64,000 bases of DNA, from the NCBI GenBank assembly GCA_035222895.1, contig JAVYIG010000607.1:372001-436000 (forward strand), written 5' to 3'. Source of the stretch: Strongylocentrotus droebachiensis (lineage: Eukaryota > Echinodermata > Echinoidea > Camarodonta > Strongylocentrotidae). The notes beneath the pieces were generated by a model. The model worked only from the letters and a program-made list of their open reading frames with translations, made no database searches and had not been told where the DNA came from. Shown here in pieces: positions 1 through 10,489 of this stretch (position 1 is the first letter of the stretch; each line of letters begins with the position of its first letter). The translations under genes were made by a program, and so were the position numbers.

Positions 1-140
1 TCCACTACCAATACCATCACCCCTCTCACTCTTTCTCTCTATCACTTTCTCTCTTTCTCTCTTCCTCTCTCGCTTCCTCTCCCTCCCTTACCACATCTCC
101 CTTTATCTCTCTCTCTCTCTACCACTCTCTTATTCTCTTT
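1..140. repeat. CT-rich microsatellite at left edge of unit A
   Basis: Pyrimidine tract dominated by CT and TCTCTC, continuing beyond the window start. The same tract, followed by the same flank (a poly-C run, then a TTTGCATGC-like stretch), recurs at about 24,240-24,360 and 55,510-55,740. It therefore belongs to the duplicated unit and is not an isolated repeat. The short open frames across it carry no gene signal. Confidence 0.9.
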
Positions 141-1063
141 CTTGCTCTTCATTATCCCTCATTTCTCTTCTCTATTCCAACAATTCGTTATCACTCCCAT
201 GTATTATGCTTATTGTTCAAGTATCCCCAACACAAACTTAACTTGCGAGGTCTTTCCTTCCTGTACTTTAATCTTTAGATCTTTTATAATGTATTTCAAT
301 GAATGCATGTTTCTTCTCCCCCCCCCCCCCCCCTCCGAATCCTTTGTTACCAACTATTTGATTAACCAGCTATGCATAATGGCATCTCTATGGATGGTAT
401 TCACTTTGCATAATAATAATAATAATAATAGCCTAATAGTCCACTCCAAATTTTATTAAACCGAAACGGAAATTCTTTTGGCCCAATTGATCGTGAGCCC
501 GGCAGCCACTGAGCAGCGCCAGATCGACGTTGCTCTATCCCTAATTGTTGAACGCCAAACAAGGTAGCAACAACTCCCATCTGCATGCACTAAACGTTGC
601 TTTGTCGGAAAAACCTGACAAGGTTTTTAAGTCGTCAAGAGAAACTTTAGTACAAAAAGTATTCACAAAATTAGTGTACAGGTCTATTCATACCCATGAA
701 TATTTTTTTAACGCGGGGTGAAAAAAGAATGAACTAAAGGAGACTACTACAGACATTACAAAGATACTACCAAGAAACTACTAAAATTTAAGAATTTGAT
801 AAGTATAATCTTACATTTAAGCTCGAATACAAATTCTAAATATTTCATTCACTTCATTTGTTTTCCTAAGATGTCTGCTTCAAGTATGAATTGCTTACAT
901 TTGTAATTTCATACTTAGAACATATGTAATAATCACCAGGCTATTACTCTTTAAATAATTTGATTCCCTAAAGTTTCCACACTAAGTCTTACGTGATAGT
1001 ATGCAAGTTTTTCCCCTTCCACCCTTCCAAATATTTTGTTTGTTTGTCTTACCTGACTGCTAA

Positions 1064-1709
1064 AGGCCCTTTTACACTTTCACGGATCGCATCACGGACC
1101 ATCCCGGATCTTAATCCGGGGTGTTCCGGCGTGCGACACCACGATTTCTTCTCGATGCCGGTGTGGATACGTTCCGAACTGGGTGTATACACGGGCAAGT
1201 ACGGTGTCTCCACGGACAAACAAGGTAGCAACGCGGACCACGCCGGAAACGCATACGGAGCTAACACGGATTTCAAGGAAGAGCACGGAGGCTACTGGCT
1301 ACTTTTACGGTCCTTACACGGAGGTGTACGTTGTCTATTAGGATATCTCCGGAATGTTGACGGGTGACTTGAGCTTGTAGGCGCTCATTTGATATACGGA
1401 ATTTCAAACCCGGATGAAACCGGTGTTAATACGGACCTCCCGGTGTCTACACGGACTGTCCCGGATGTATTCGGCGGCTACACGGAGGTACACGGTGCCT
1501 ACAGGGAAGAGGACGGATTGTTTCATCCGTGAACTCCGGGATTGAAAATTAAGCAAGCTTAATTTTTTCCCCGGATATGCCGGTACGCCAAGGATCACGC
1601 CGGATGCCTCCCCGGTGTATACACGGTAATGCCGGAGATAACACAGATGATCCCGGAGCGACGATCCGGGGTGATCTGTGATGCGATCCGTGAAAGTGTA
1701 AAAGGGCCT
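1064..1709. mobile_element. Harbinger-like MITE with long inverted ends, unit A only
   Basis: Starts AGGCCCTTTTACACTTTCAC and ends with its near-perfect reverse complement. The matched ends extend about 35 bp or more, and the interior is rich in short CACGGA and CCGG motifs in both orientations. It is flanked by TAA (1,061-1,063) and TTA (1,710-1,712). Units B (about 25,205) and D (about 56,425) have the uninterrupted sequence around one TAA, so the insertion postdates the duplication. A 3-bp TWA target duplication is typical of PIF/Harbinger elements. No transposase is encoded; open frames across it are incidental. Confidence 0.8.
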
Positions 1710-1989
1710 TTAGAAAGCATTGTAGGCTTCTAAGTAAGCAAATAGGGGACCGATGGCTTCAAAGGCACACTTCACTACTTACAGCTACTTTTGCCCTCTG
1801 TATAAAAAAAACAATGCCTAATCGGTGACCATTGGTCCCCCATGATCCTCATTTTCTTATGTCAATTATTGAGAGCTGATTTTTTGAGATAATAACCTGT
1901 CCAGTGACCTTGCAAGGTGGCCTAATCCCTCCAGTTCACTAGTACAGATGGCCTTTAAGTCATCTATGAGGGACTTGGTAAGAGTATTA

Positions 1990-2165
1990 AGGGTTGAGCA
2001 GAGGTGTCGAAACCGGAAGGTCCCGGGTTCGATACCAAGTCGATGTCCAAGTGCCCTTTGGTAGGGCAGCAATCATTACCAAGACCCTCTAAAAGGACTT
2101 ACAGCCGCAACATCGGTCATGTGGAGCTTATTTACAATCATGCCCATGCTTTCTTTAATAACAGT
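1990..2165 (+). mobile_element. tRNA-derived SINE copy, unit A, 5' part lost
   Basis: Contains a polymerase III B-box-like GGTTCGATACC within GGTCCCGGGTTCGATACCAA, followed by the SINE body and tail shared with 25,655-25,820 and 56,860-57,035. In B and D an opposite-strand SINE lies about 250 bp upstream. In A the segment between the two has been deleted, joining the end of one to the middle of the other near 1,990. It is a retroposed relic and not a tRNA gene, because the acceptor stem cannot close. Confidence 0.7.
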
Positions 2166-2337
2166 CAAGTAATACAAACAAACTGACAACCAACTATAAG
2201 GTAGTTTGATGTGTTTTATCATTTTTTTTTTGTATTCGATAATATGAGATGAAAGTTGTGCAAAATACATTGTTATACAGTACACGATTACAATCATTTG
2301 TGTCCATTGACATTATTGACGTGTAAATATTAACAAT

Positions 2338-4083
2338 ATGTTGAATAGGGGAACCAAAAGAAAGAACCAAGACTGTTTTCGTGATGAAAATAATGAGAAA
2401 CTTACAGATCCTGTTGATATTGCAAACAAATTCAATGAATATTTCATAGGCATTGGGACAATGTTCACAGACACAAGTAATATTGACATGCTGAAGTGTA
2501 GATCTTATATGAATGGTCAATATCATCAGTCAATGTTTCTGAAACCAATAGAAGGTCATGAAATTATAGATATAGTGAAGGCATTGAAAATAGGTAAAAG
2601 TCCTGGTCATGATAATATAACTGTTTCTGTCATTAAAGAATCAATCTATTTCATTCTTGCTCCATTGGTACATATTTTTAACCTTTCCCTCTCCACTGGT
2701 AAATTCCCTCACAGTATGAAGCTGGCGAGGGTCACTCCGATCTATAAGAAAGGCTCCCTCGAGCAGTTTTGTAATTATAGACCGGTGTCACTCTTGCCCG
2801 TTTTCTCCAAAATCTTGGAAAAATTATTTTACTCTCGATTATTGTCTTACATTGAGAAACGAGAGATTTTATCGAATTTTCAATATGGCTTCAGATCTGG
2901 TCATTCAACTATATTGGCCTTGACATATTTTTTGGACCAAATACTTACTTCCCTTGATGATAGCAAACATTCACTCTGTTTGTCATTGGATATCTCAAAA
3001 GCTTTTGATTCCATTAATCATCAAGCCTTATTATCCAAATTGGAGTACTATGGTGTGAGAGGTTTGCCATTACAGTGGATAAAGGATTATTTGAAGGAAA
3101 GAAAACAATATGTTGTTTATGATAATGCAACTTCATTTGAAAAAGAAGTTATATGCGGAGTGCCCCAAGGGTCAATAATTGGGCCACTGTTGTTTATTCT
3201 ATATATAAATGATTTGCCGAATGTTTCCTCAACTTTGTCATACATTATTTTTGCAGACGACACCAATGTCTCTTTAAGCGAGAAGAAACTAGATACTCTT
3301 GTCCATAATATGAATAAAGAAATACAAAAGGTTAATATTTGGTACAAAGTGAATGGGTTAAGGATAAACATTGAGAAAACAAATTTTATGCATTTTGCAC
3401 CATTGAATAAACAATATGATAAGAACTTACTTACTCTTAAGTTTGCTGATTCACTAGAGCCCTTAAAGCAAGTACATAGTGCCCGCTTCTTGGGAGTTAA
3501 TATTGATGACAAGTTATCATGGTCTTTACATATTAATGATATTGCATTGAAGATCTCGAGAATTACTGGAGTTATGTCAAAACTGAAATTTGTATTACCG
3601 TCAAAGGTACTGCTTTTGCTATACAATTCATTAATTCTTCCTCATTTACAATATGGTAATATGCTATGGATAAATGCATCAAATACATTGTTAAATCGTT
3701 TACATTTGTTGCAAAAACGTGTAATACGCATAGTTGCCAAGTCTCATTATTTGGCCCATACCAACAATATCTTTAAACAATTAAGGGTTTTGACTGTATA
3801 TGAATTAGGTAGGTTACAACTGGGAGAATTTATGTACAGGTCTGAAAAGGGACTATTACCAAACTCACTTCAAAACTGGTTTAGATGCAACAGTGATGTA
3901 CATTGTTATAACACTCGAAACTCCAAGAATTTGCATAGCATTTATTACAGAACTGCTACTGGCCAAAAAAGTGTTAAGTATAAGGGTTACCTTACATGGT
4001 CTACTTTAGATAACAGTCTCAAACAATCTGCATCATTACGACAATTTAAGTATAAATATAAACAATATCTCTGCAAATTCTAA
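2338..4083 (+). CDS. Non-LTR retrotransposon reverse transcriptase (partial ORF2)
   Basis: 581 residues, open throughout. It copies the LINE RNA into DNA at a nicked chromosomal target. Motifs in order: NYRPVSLLPVFSKILEKL (about 143-160), a KAFDSINH palm motif, GVPQGSIIGPLLF, and the catalytic FADD box at residues 305-308 (from 3,250). Downstream is a thumb/C-terminal region that is usual for CR1/L2/Daphne-type LINEs. No apurinic endonuclease domain is present because the insertion is 5' truncated. The annotated ATG is simply the first Met inside the truncated copy and not a native start. Antisense open frames (for example 3,117-3,626) are shadows. Clade assignment is tentative. Confidence 0.93.
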   Translation: MLNRGTKRKNQDCFRDENNEKLTDPVDIANKFNEYFIGIGTMFTDTSNIDMLKCRSYMNGQYHQSMFLKPIEGHEIIDIVKALKIGKSPGHDNITVSVIKESIYFILAPLVHIFNLSLSTGKFPHSMKLARVTPIYKKGSLEQFCNYRPVSLLPVFSKILEKLFYSRLLSYIEKREILSNFQYGFRSGHSTILALTYFLDQILTSLDDSKHSLCLSLDISKAFDSINHQALLSKLEYYGVRGLPLQWIKDYLKERKQYVVYDNATSFEKEVICGVPQGSIIGPLLFILYINDLPNVSSTLSYIIFADDTNVSLSEKKLDTLVHNMNKEIQKVNIWYKVNGLRINIEKTNFMHFAPLNKQYDKNLLTLKFADSLEPLKQVHSARFLGVNIDDKLSWSLHINDIALKISRITGVMSKLKFVLPSKVLLLLYNSLILPHLQYGNMLWINASNTLLNRLHLLQKRVIRIVAKSHYLAHTNNIFKQLRVLTVYELGRLQLGEFMYRSEKGLLPNSLQNWFRCNSDVHCYNTRNSKNLHSIYYRTATGQKSVKYKGYLTWSTLDNSLKQSASLRQFKYKYKQYLCKF

Positions 4084-4180
4084 ATAGTCATATCAATTTA
4101 AAAACAATTATTATTATGTTTCAAATCGCAATTATGTTATCATCGGGTCAATTTAATCTAATTATAAAACCAGACATTTG

Positions 4181-4304
4181 AAGGGAGAGTCCACCCTGAG
4201 GATGGGTTTACTCCGCCTTTACTTGGCCACACACATTCTCAGGGTGGACTTCCCCTTCATTGCTACCGGGGCTAGACTCGATAAGCTTCGCTTTTTCTAG
4301 CCCC
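4181..4304 (+). other. Paired hairpins in the LINE 3'UTR
   Basis: Two inverted repeats follow the RT stop codon. The first pairs AAGGGAGAGTCCACCCTGAG (4,181-4,200) with sequence ending about 4,256 around CTCAGGGTGGACT. The second pairs GGGGCTAGA (4,268-4,276) with TCTAGCCCC (4,296-4,304). In LINEs, 3'UTR structure can be the recognition site of the encoded RT; that role here is inference. Confidence 0.6.
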
Positions 4305-4511
4305 ATCTACATTACTTACCTTTTTATGTTTTAATGTTTATATTTTGTTTAACTGATGTAGTTTTTCATTGTTCTTTTATGCTTATGTATCTGTTTTCAC
4401 TTGCTCTATATGTCAAATGTGTACAATGTAATATGTTACCTTGTATATATTTTATTGGTTTTTAATGTGGAAAATAAATGAAATGAAATGAAATAAATGA
4501 AATGAAATATT

Positions 4512-5670
4512 TACTTATATCTATACAAAAACAATTATGTCTAACTCTAAGATACCTAATACATTTAAGATAACATACAAATTCAAATTTTAAATACACA
4601 CATAAATCATTGGTAATTAATAACATTTGTTTGTAAATTGTATTTTCATTGTCTTATATTCTATTGTTCGAATTTTATGTAATCGCGGCCTAGCTGAAAA
4701 ACAGTATTTGCTAAATGCGGGCACAATATTTTTTTTTTTTTTAACCGTGAATATATAACATATACATTCATACATGCAATCATTTGTGTTCATTGACATT
4801 ATTGACGTGTACATATTTACTTATATCTATACAAAAACACTAATATCTAATTCTAAGATTAAGATATCATACAAATACAAATTGTAAATACACACATGAA
4901 TTATTGGTATATTCAGAACTTTGGTTGATACTTATAGGAAGTGTGATCGCCCATATTGAAACTTCTTTTTGTTTTCTTTCTGAAATCTAACCGACACCCC
5001 GTATTATAAAAAGTTATTTTACAATTTATTTTATCTTTTAGAGGGTAAACACTGGCTCCATCTTGCATGCATAATGCTAGATATTCCACTGGATATAATA
5101 AAAGGAAATGATGAATATTGATGTATAGTAATACAGTATTAATCGTGGATGGAGAGTGTCATATGTAGCGCTGAGATTCGAACCCCGAGCCTTGGGACTG
5201 AGAGTCTAGTGAATGAATCACCATACCACGGCACCTCCAATTTACATGCTTTGGTACACACTGAAGGAAGGTTTCTTGGGGGGTATTCATTGAATTTATT
5301 TCTAATAACTCCAATTCCTTTTCGTATACATAACATAGAAGCAAAGCATTTTCAATACTCCTAGTTTATAGAAACTGCAACATAATCATAAGAGAGACTA
5401 TTATCATTTGATAAACCAACATAAATACAACATAATTCATTGTTCATAATTTCACAATGTATAAGACTAAAATATATCATAATTACATATTAGGAAAATA
5501 TTACTGTACTATTATAATATATTATTATTAGTCATCCAAAAAAACTAGAACAAACATTGTTCCTTTTTTTTTCAGAATAAATTGGCTGCCGATAATTAAT
5601 GTGGAACTTGTCTCCAGCAGGGTTTTGTCCTTGTTTTAAGTTTCACCGATCGATTGCAAGTTATTTTTTT
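4512..5670. other. Unit A intergenic block downstream of GPCR A
   Basis: No gene. Sequence is shared with unit B (about 26,090-27,390): AT-rich, with a repeated short block (ATTGACGTGTA followed by ATATTTACTTATATC) near 4,795-4,830 echoing the site at 2,310. It holds one tRNA-like SINE fragment (about 5,155-5,245) and ends in the predicted 3'UTR of GPCR A. Confidence 0.7.
5155..5245 (-). mobile_element. tRNA-like SINE head, minus strand
   Basis: On the minus strand a tRNA-like segment has an A-box-like TGGTATGGTG and a B-box GGTTCGAATCTC, about 35 bp apart. A diverged copy lies at 26,865-26,945 in unit B. The anticodon arm is imperfect and the copy sits within a repeat, so it is read as a SINE head. 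Confidence 0.55.
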
Positions 5671-6919
5671 TCAGCGAATGGTTCTCATTTTCCTTACCAA
5701 GTCGATGGGCATGGGAATGCTCCCAAGCCTACATCTTATGATGCATACCATCACCTCCCTAAAAGCAAGAATCCTTCTGGCGTAGATGATGGGATTAATA
5801 CAGCTATTAAGGTATACTAGGGTCGAAAGCCAGGGATTTGCGCTGTTAGATGCCCCCGGTAAAAATAGGTTTACAGCGTAAGGCATAAAGCAGATCACAA
5901 AAGCAACAAGAATTACCAACAGATTCTTGGTTACAGCAAGAAGCTTCTTGTCAATTTTAGGTTCTGTCTGTTTCTTGACAGGTAATTTGGTTTCTGATCC
6001 CTCGACACGTACTGATACTTCTTTCGCTCCTCTGTCAGATTCGCCACCTGTGCTTTCTATCTCTTCTAGAGATGGGGATACCGTCAAAGTCTTCGCATCC
6101 TGCATAGGGTTCTCCAGCTGACCAGATTTTTCACATTTTGATAGGTCGCAGTTTTGGCTTCCTAAATTCTCGGACGAATGAGATACCCTCAAAACAGTAT
6201 TCTCATTAACCAAACCACCTTGTTGTGTAACTTTGTTTTCATCGGGGCATAAGGTGTACTTGCATACTTCATTCTGTATCTTTTCGTCGACTTTTTTCGT
6301 TAGCCTCAACTTCTTCGCTCGGTGTGCAATGAATCTCCATAGCTTTAGGTACATTGTGACAACAATTGCAAAATGCCCGAAAATAGAAACGGCTACGGGA
6401 AAGACACGTTTTTCTTCGTCTATTACGCCAATTACGAAGGAAAAGGAGAAGTTAAACACCCACATGAATGCAATCATGAGGCATAAATTTCGAGCTGTGT
6501 AAATTTTCTTGGATTTTTCTTGGTTTCTCGTGATGAAATACCAACTGGTGAAGCCAATGAAAGCATGGGTCGTAAGGCTTACAGACCGATATGACAAAAA
6601 GCCAAAATTTAAAGGTCCATTCAAACTCACTGATCAGCAAAATTGCAACATAAAAGGGAAGGCAGATCGACGTCAACAGATCGGCACATGCAAGGTTTAG
6701 GATAAACCAGTTGAAAGTCGACCTGAGCTTGCGAGAGAGAACAATGGCGAGGATCACGATGGAGTTTCCGATGATTCCTGTGATGCTGATTATAAGAAAG
6801 ATGATACAGAGAACAACATGTTGGGCGACGGCTAAAGGCTGATCGTTAAAAGTACCGCCTGGAAGACTACCATTTGATAGATCAATGGCCGACGTAGGAG
6901 GAGTGCTTTCATCTGCCAT
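5671..6919 (-). pseudogene. Class A (rhodopsin-like) orphan GPCR A, frameshifted
   Basis: Seven-transmembrane receptor expected to signal through G proteins at the plasma membrane; ligand unknown. The start MADEST (6,919) is shared with B and D. Seen: an N-terminal NGS glycosylation sequon, TM1 with GNSIVI, TM2 with LACADLL, TM3 ending ITRN instead of DRY, a long Ser/Glu-rich third cytoplasmic loop (about 110 residues), TM6 with FVICFMPY, and TM7 with NSCINPIIY. The usual TM3 disulfide Cys is not at the expected position. An 8-bp deletion between 6,582 and 6,583 relative to D breaks the frame in TM3, so two overlapping frames (6,452-6,919 and 5,671-6,630) are needed. Loop 3 outside is five codons shorter than in B and D. 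It is a pseudogene unless the deletion is an error. Confidence 0.9.
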
Positions 6920-6991
6920 CTTTAGCCTGTGATCAACTAAAAGCTTTTCTGAAAATAATTTACAAAGAAAAGAACAAATACCATTTAACTC

Positions 6992-7432
6992 TTTGTTTGC
7001 TTTGTTCGCCGATTTGCACGGACGTAGGCGTGCCAACTTCGCATTTTTGCACAGATGTATACGAGTCAATTAGACATTCATAATACCGCTCGCAGTGTGT
7101 AGCCACGCGTTGCGTTCACTATTGTTTACATTGTATACATCGCACGCTTTCCGGTAAACTGTTTTTCTTCATAGTGTTACATTCGAAATTACCGTGTATT
7201 TAGCGGTTTTCTTTGGATTTTTTTTACTGATGTTACGATGGCACCTGCTGGGAAACGTCAACGTGTGTTTAGTGTAGAGGAGGCTCGAGATCTTGTTACT
7301 ATGGAAGCATGGAGCATGGACTCTGATTCCGACGAATCGAGCAGTGACGAAGACTCTAGTGATGAAGGTGTTCCCTCTAGTCCCACTCGTAGCATTTCGC
7401 GTGCGGGATCTCCACATGAAAGAAAGAGATGA
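6992..7432 (+). mobile_element. Left end of a piggyBac-like transposon, truncated
   Basis: At the point where A departs from B, the sequence reads TTAACTCTTTGTTTGC. TTAA is the obligate piggyBac target, and the adjoining bases resemble the TTAACCCTTTG-type ends of this superfamily. About 240 bp inside lies a start of a transposase-like acidic N terminus. The element stops at about 7,416 where a tandem repeat takes over, and no convincing right terminal repeat was found. Confidence 0.5.
7238..7432 (+). pseudogene. N-terminal remnant of a piggyBac-like transposase
   Basis: 64 residues beginning MAPAGKRQRVFSVEEARDLV, followed by an acidic, serine-rich stretch (DSDSDESSSDEDSSDE). Basic start, S-x-EEA helix, then an acidic disordered region is the usual head of piggyBac transposases. 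The DDD catalytic core is absent: the frame ends in the first unit of the following tandem repeat. Assignment rests on composition, the TTAA border and position, so it is moderate. A chance ORF is the alternative. Confidence 0.5.
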
Positions 7433-7840
7433 AGATGACAGCAAGAAAAAGAGTAGACTGATAGAATAAGAATGAATAAAAATTAATGAAAGAGCTAGAG
7501 ATGACAGCAAGAAAGAGAGTAGACTGATAGAATAAGAATGAATAAAAAAATGAAAGAAGGAGATAGAGATGACAGCAAGAAAGAGAGTAGACAGTGATAG
7601 AATAAGAATGAATTCAAATAATGAAAGAAAGAGATAGAGATGACAGCAAGAAAGAGAGTAGACTGATAGAATAAGAATGAATAAAAATTAATGAAAGAGC
7701 TAGAGATGACAGCAAGAAAGAGATTAGACAGTGATAGAATAAGAATGAATAAATATAATGAAAGAAAGAGATAGAGATGACAGCAAGAAAGAGAGTAGAC
7801 AGTGATAGAATAAGAATGAATTAAAAAATGAAAGAAAGAT
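7416..7840 (+). repeat. Purine-rich tandem repeat, left arm of an inverted satellite
   Basis: About six copies of a 65-75 bp unit built on GAGATGACAGCAAGAAAGAG, then ATAGAATAAGAATGAAT. The first unit overlaps the end of the transposase-like frame. Orientation flips at about 7,840, where reverse-complement-related units begin. Confidence 0.9.
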
Positions 7841-9330
7841 GTATCCTGTCTTGCCGTCATCTTTATATCTTTCTTTTATTATCTTTATTCATTCTTATGC
7901 TATCAGTGTTTACTCTCTTTCTTTCCGTCATCTCTATCTTTATTATCATTTTCCTATCTATATGTACCCTATGTCTTGCCGTCATCTGTATATCTTTTTC
8001 TTATTATCTTTATTCATTCTTATGCTATCAGTGTAATACTCTCTTTCTTGCCGTCATCTCTATCTCATTATTATTATCATTTTCCTATCTATATGTACCC
8101 CATGTCTTGCCGTCATCTCTATATATTTCTCTTATTATCTTTATTCATTCTTATGCTATCAGTGTTTACTCTCTTTCTTTCCGTCACCTCTATCTTATTA
8201 TTATTATCATTTTCCTATCTATAATTATGTACCCTATATCTTGCCGTCATCTGTATATCTTTCTCTTATTATCTTTATTCATTCTTAGGCTATCAGTGTT
8301 TACTCTCTTTCTTGCCGTCATCTCTATCTTATTATTATTATCATTTTCCTATCTATATGTACCCTATGTCTTGCCGTCATCTGTATATCTTTCTCTTATT
8401 ATCTTTATTCATTCTTATGCTATCAGTGTTTACTCTCTTTCTTGCCGTCATCTCTATCTCAATATTATTGTTATTTTCCTATCAATATGTATCCTATGTC
8501 TTGCCGTCATCTCTATATATTTCTCTTATTATCTTTATTCATTCTTATGCTATCAGTGTTTACTCTCTTTCTTTCCGTCATCTCTATCTTATTATTATCA
8601 TCATTTTCCTATCTATATGTACCCTATGTCTTGCCGTCATCTGTATATCTTTCTCTTATTATCTTTATTCATTCTTATGCTATCAGTTTTTACTCTCTTT
8701 CTTTCCGTCATCTCTATCTTATTATTATTATCATTTTCCTATCTATAATTATGTACCCTATGTCTTGCCGTCATCTGTATATCTTTCTCTTATTATCTTT
8801 ATTCATTCTTATGCTATCAGTGTTTACTCTCTTTCTTGCCGTCATCTCTATCTTTATATTATTATCATTTTCCTATCTATATGTACCCTATGTCTTGCCG
8901 TCATCTGTATATCTTTCTCTTATTATCTTTATTCATTCTTATGCTATCAGTGTTTACTCTATTTCTTGCCGTCATCTCTATCTTATTATTATTATTATTA
9001 TTTTCCTATCAATATGTATCCTATGTCTTGCCGTCATCTCTATATCTTTCTCTTATTATCTTTATTCATTCTTATGCTATCAGTGTTTACTCTCTTTCTT
9101 TCCGTCATCTCTATCTTATTATTATTATCATTTTCCTATCTATATGTACCCTATGTCTTGCCGTCATCTCTATATCTTTCTCTTATTATCTTTATTCATT
9201 CTTATGCTATCAGTGTTTACTCTCTTTCTTTCCGTCATCTCTATCTCATTATTATTGTTATTTTCGTATCAATATGTATCCTGTCTTGCCGTCATCTTTA
9301 TCTCTTTCTCTTATAATCTTTATTCACAGT
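7841..9330 (-). repeat. Pyrimidine-rich tandem repeat, right arm of the inverted satellite
   Basis: Eleven copies of a roughly 125-138 bp unit containing TTCATTCTTATGCTATCAG, CTCTTTCTTTCCGTCATC and a CCTATCTATATGTACCC spacer, plus a degraded end. Half of each unit is the reverse complement of the left-arm unit; the other half is new. The repeat lacks stop codons in several frames, so the 177-334 residue open frames across it are artefacts. Confidence 0.92.
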
Positions 9331-9782
9331 AAAGTCCTTTCATTTCATATCACTATTTCTCTCTCATAATGTCTCTCACGTCCGTTCTCCATATTTTATT
9401 CATTGCATACTCCACTCGTCAATCATTTCTGATAATAAGCTCTCTCACAATAAAGTAAATGGAAAACAATGCAATATAGTTTATATTTTAAGATTGATTC
9501 ATTCTTTCTTTGTATATCTATGGCTGTGATAAATGTACTTGAAATCAATTTTATTGAGGGGTAAAGAAGGTGAGAGAACAGATGCGGTGAACATTCATAA
9601 TGAGACATTTCAATAAGATGCTGATTATGTCATGTATATCACATATAATATATTATGCCTATACCATGTATACATGCTCATACCAGTGGGCAAAATCGAT
9701 AACATTCTCTTATTTCTTATTGACTTATCATGGCACAACAAAGAAAAACATCCCCACGACGTCCCTTTTCATGCCCCGCTAA

Positions 9783-10477
9783 AGGCCCGGTCACACAGGG
9801 AGGACGCATGGGGAACGCACGGCCAGCGCATGGAAAATTAGCAATTTTGGCCAGTGCGTTGTCGTTCGCTAGGCGTGCGTCATCACTCGTTACTCGTTCG
9901 TCGAGCGCGCTGGACCCACGCTATGCATTCGTCGTCATACGCTGTGTGCGTCGGGATTTTTTAAACATGCTCAAAAACGTGCGCCGAGCTCGACGCATGA
10001 ATGTACACGCCAAAGGCACGCCAGACATGCGTGGAGCGCGCTAGACCAGCGCCAGACATGCGCGGAGCACACGCCCTGTATACGCACAGCGCGCTAGCTA
10101 CACGCTGTGCATTTTGTGTCAGCTCGGTAGCTTTTCCAAAATTATGACAAAAGTTAGGCACACGGCCTTTTCCGATTTCCAATGCGCTGGCCGTGCGTCG
10201 TAGAACGCGGTGCATGCGTGGACCATTCGTCCAGCGCGCTAGCAACACGCTGTGCATTCGTGGAAGTTGTTATCATGTGCGCTCTGTGTGCGCCCTGTGT
10301 GCGCACTGTGTGCGCCCTGTATGCGTCCAGCGCGCTAGCAACACGATATGCATTTGGTGTCAGCTAGCTGTAGCTTCGACAAAAGTTGGGCGCACGACAA
10401 CGCACTGGCCAAAATTGCAAATTTTTTCATGCGCCGGCCGTGCGTCCCCCATGCGTCCCCTCTGTGTGACCGGGCCT
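9783..10477. mobile_element. Harbinger-like MITE, GC-rich, motif-filled
   Basis: Ends are AGGCCCGGTCACACAG and its reverse complement, flanked on both sides by TAA (9,780-9,782 and 10,478-10,480), a perfect 3-bp duplication. The inverted region extends well inside (a GGCCAGTGCGTTGTCG block at left pairs with the right end). The interior repeats a GCGCGCTAGCAACACG-type motif several times. No transposase. It starts AGGCCC like the 1,064-1,709 element but is a distinct family. Confidence 0.82.
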
Positions 10478-10489
10478 TAAGCCGGACAT

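Larger units (their letters stand above)
2332..4506 (+). mobile_element. 5'-truncated CR1/L2/Daphne-like LINE insertion
   Basis: A LINE interrupts sequence that is continuous in unit B (about 26,090). ATATT occurs at both borders (2,327-2,331 and 4,507-4,511), a likely short target duplication. The element starts inside the endonuclease-RT linker, carries an uninterrupted RT frame, a 3'UTR with two hairpins, and a short tandem tail of AAATG-type repeats. A microsatellite-like tail without poly-A fits CR1/L2-type LINEs. The intact frame and clean empty site suggest a fairly recent insertion. Confidence 0.9.

Noticed and set aside
142..459. 105-residue frame across the CT and poly-C tracts
   Set aside because: Low-complexity translation of microsatellites, not conserved in units B and D.
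3117..3626. 169-residue antisense frame in the LINE
   Set aside because: Shadow of the RT reading frame on the other strand.
7828..9369. Long open frames (up to 334 residues) in all three plus frames
   Set aside because: They follow a tandem DNA repeat without stops; the proteins are simple Ser/Leu/Ile/Tyr repeats repeated in every frame.
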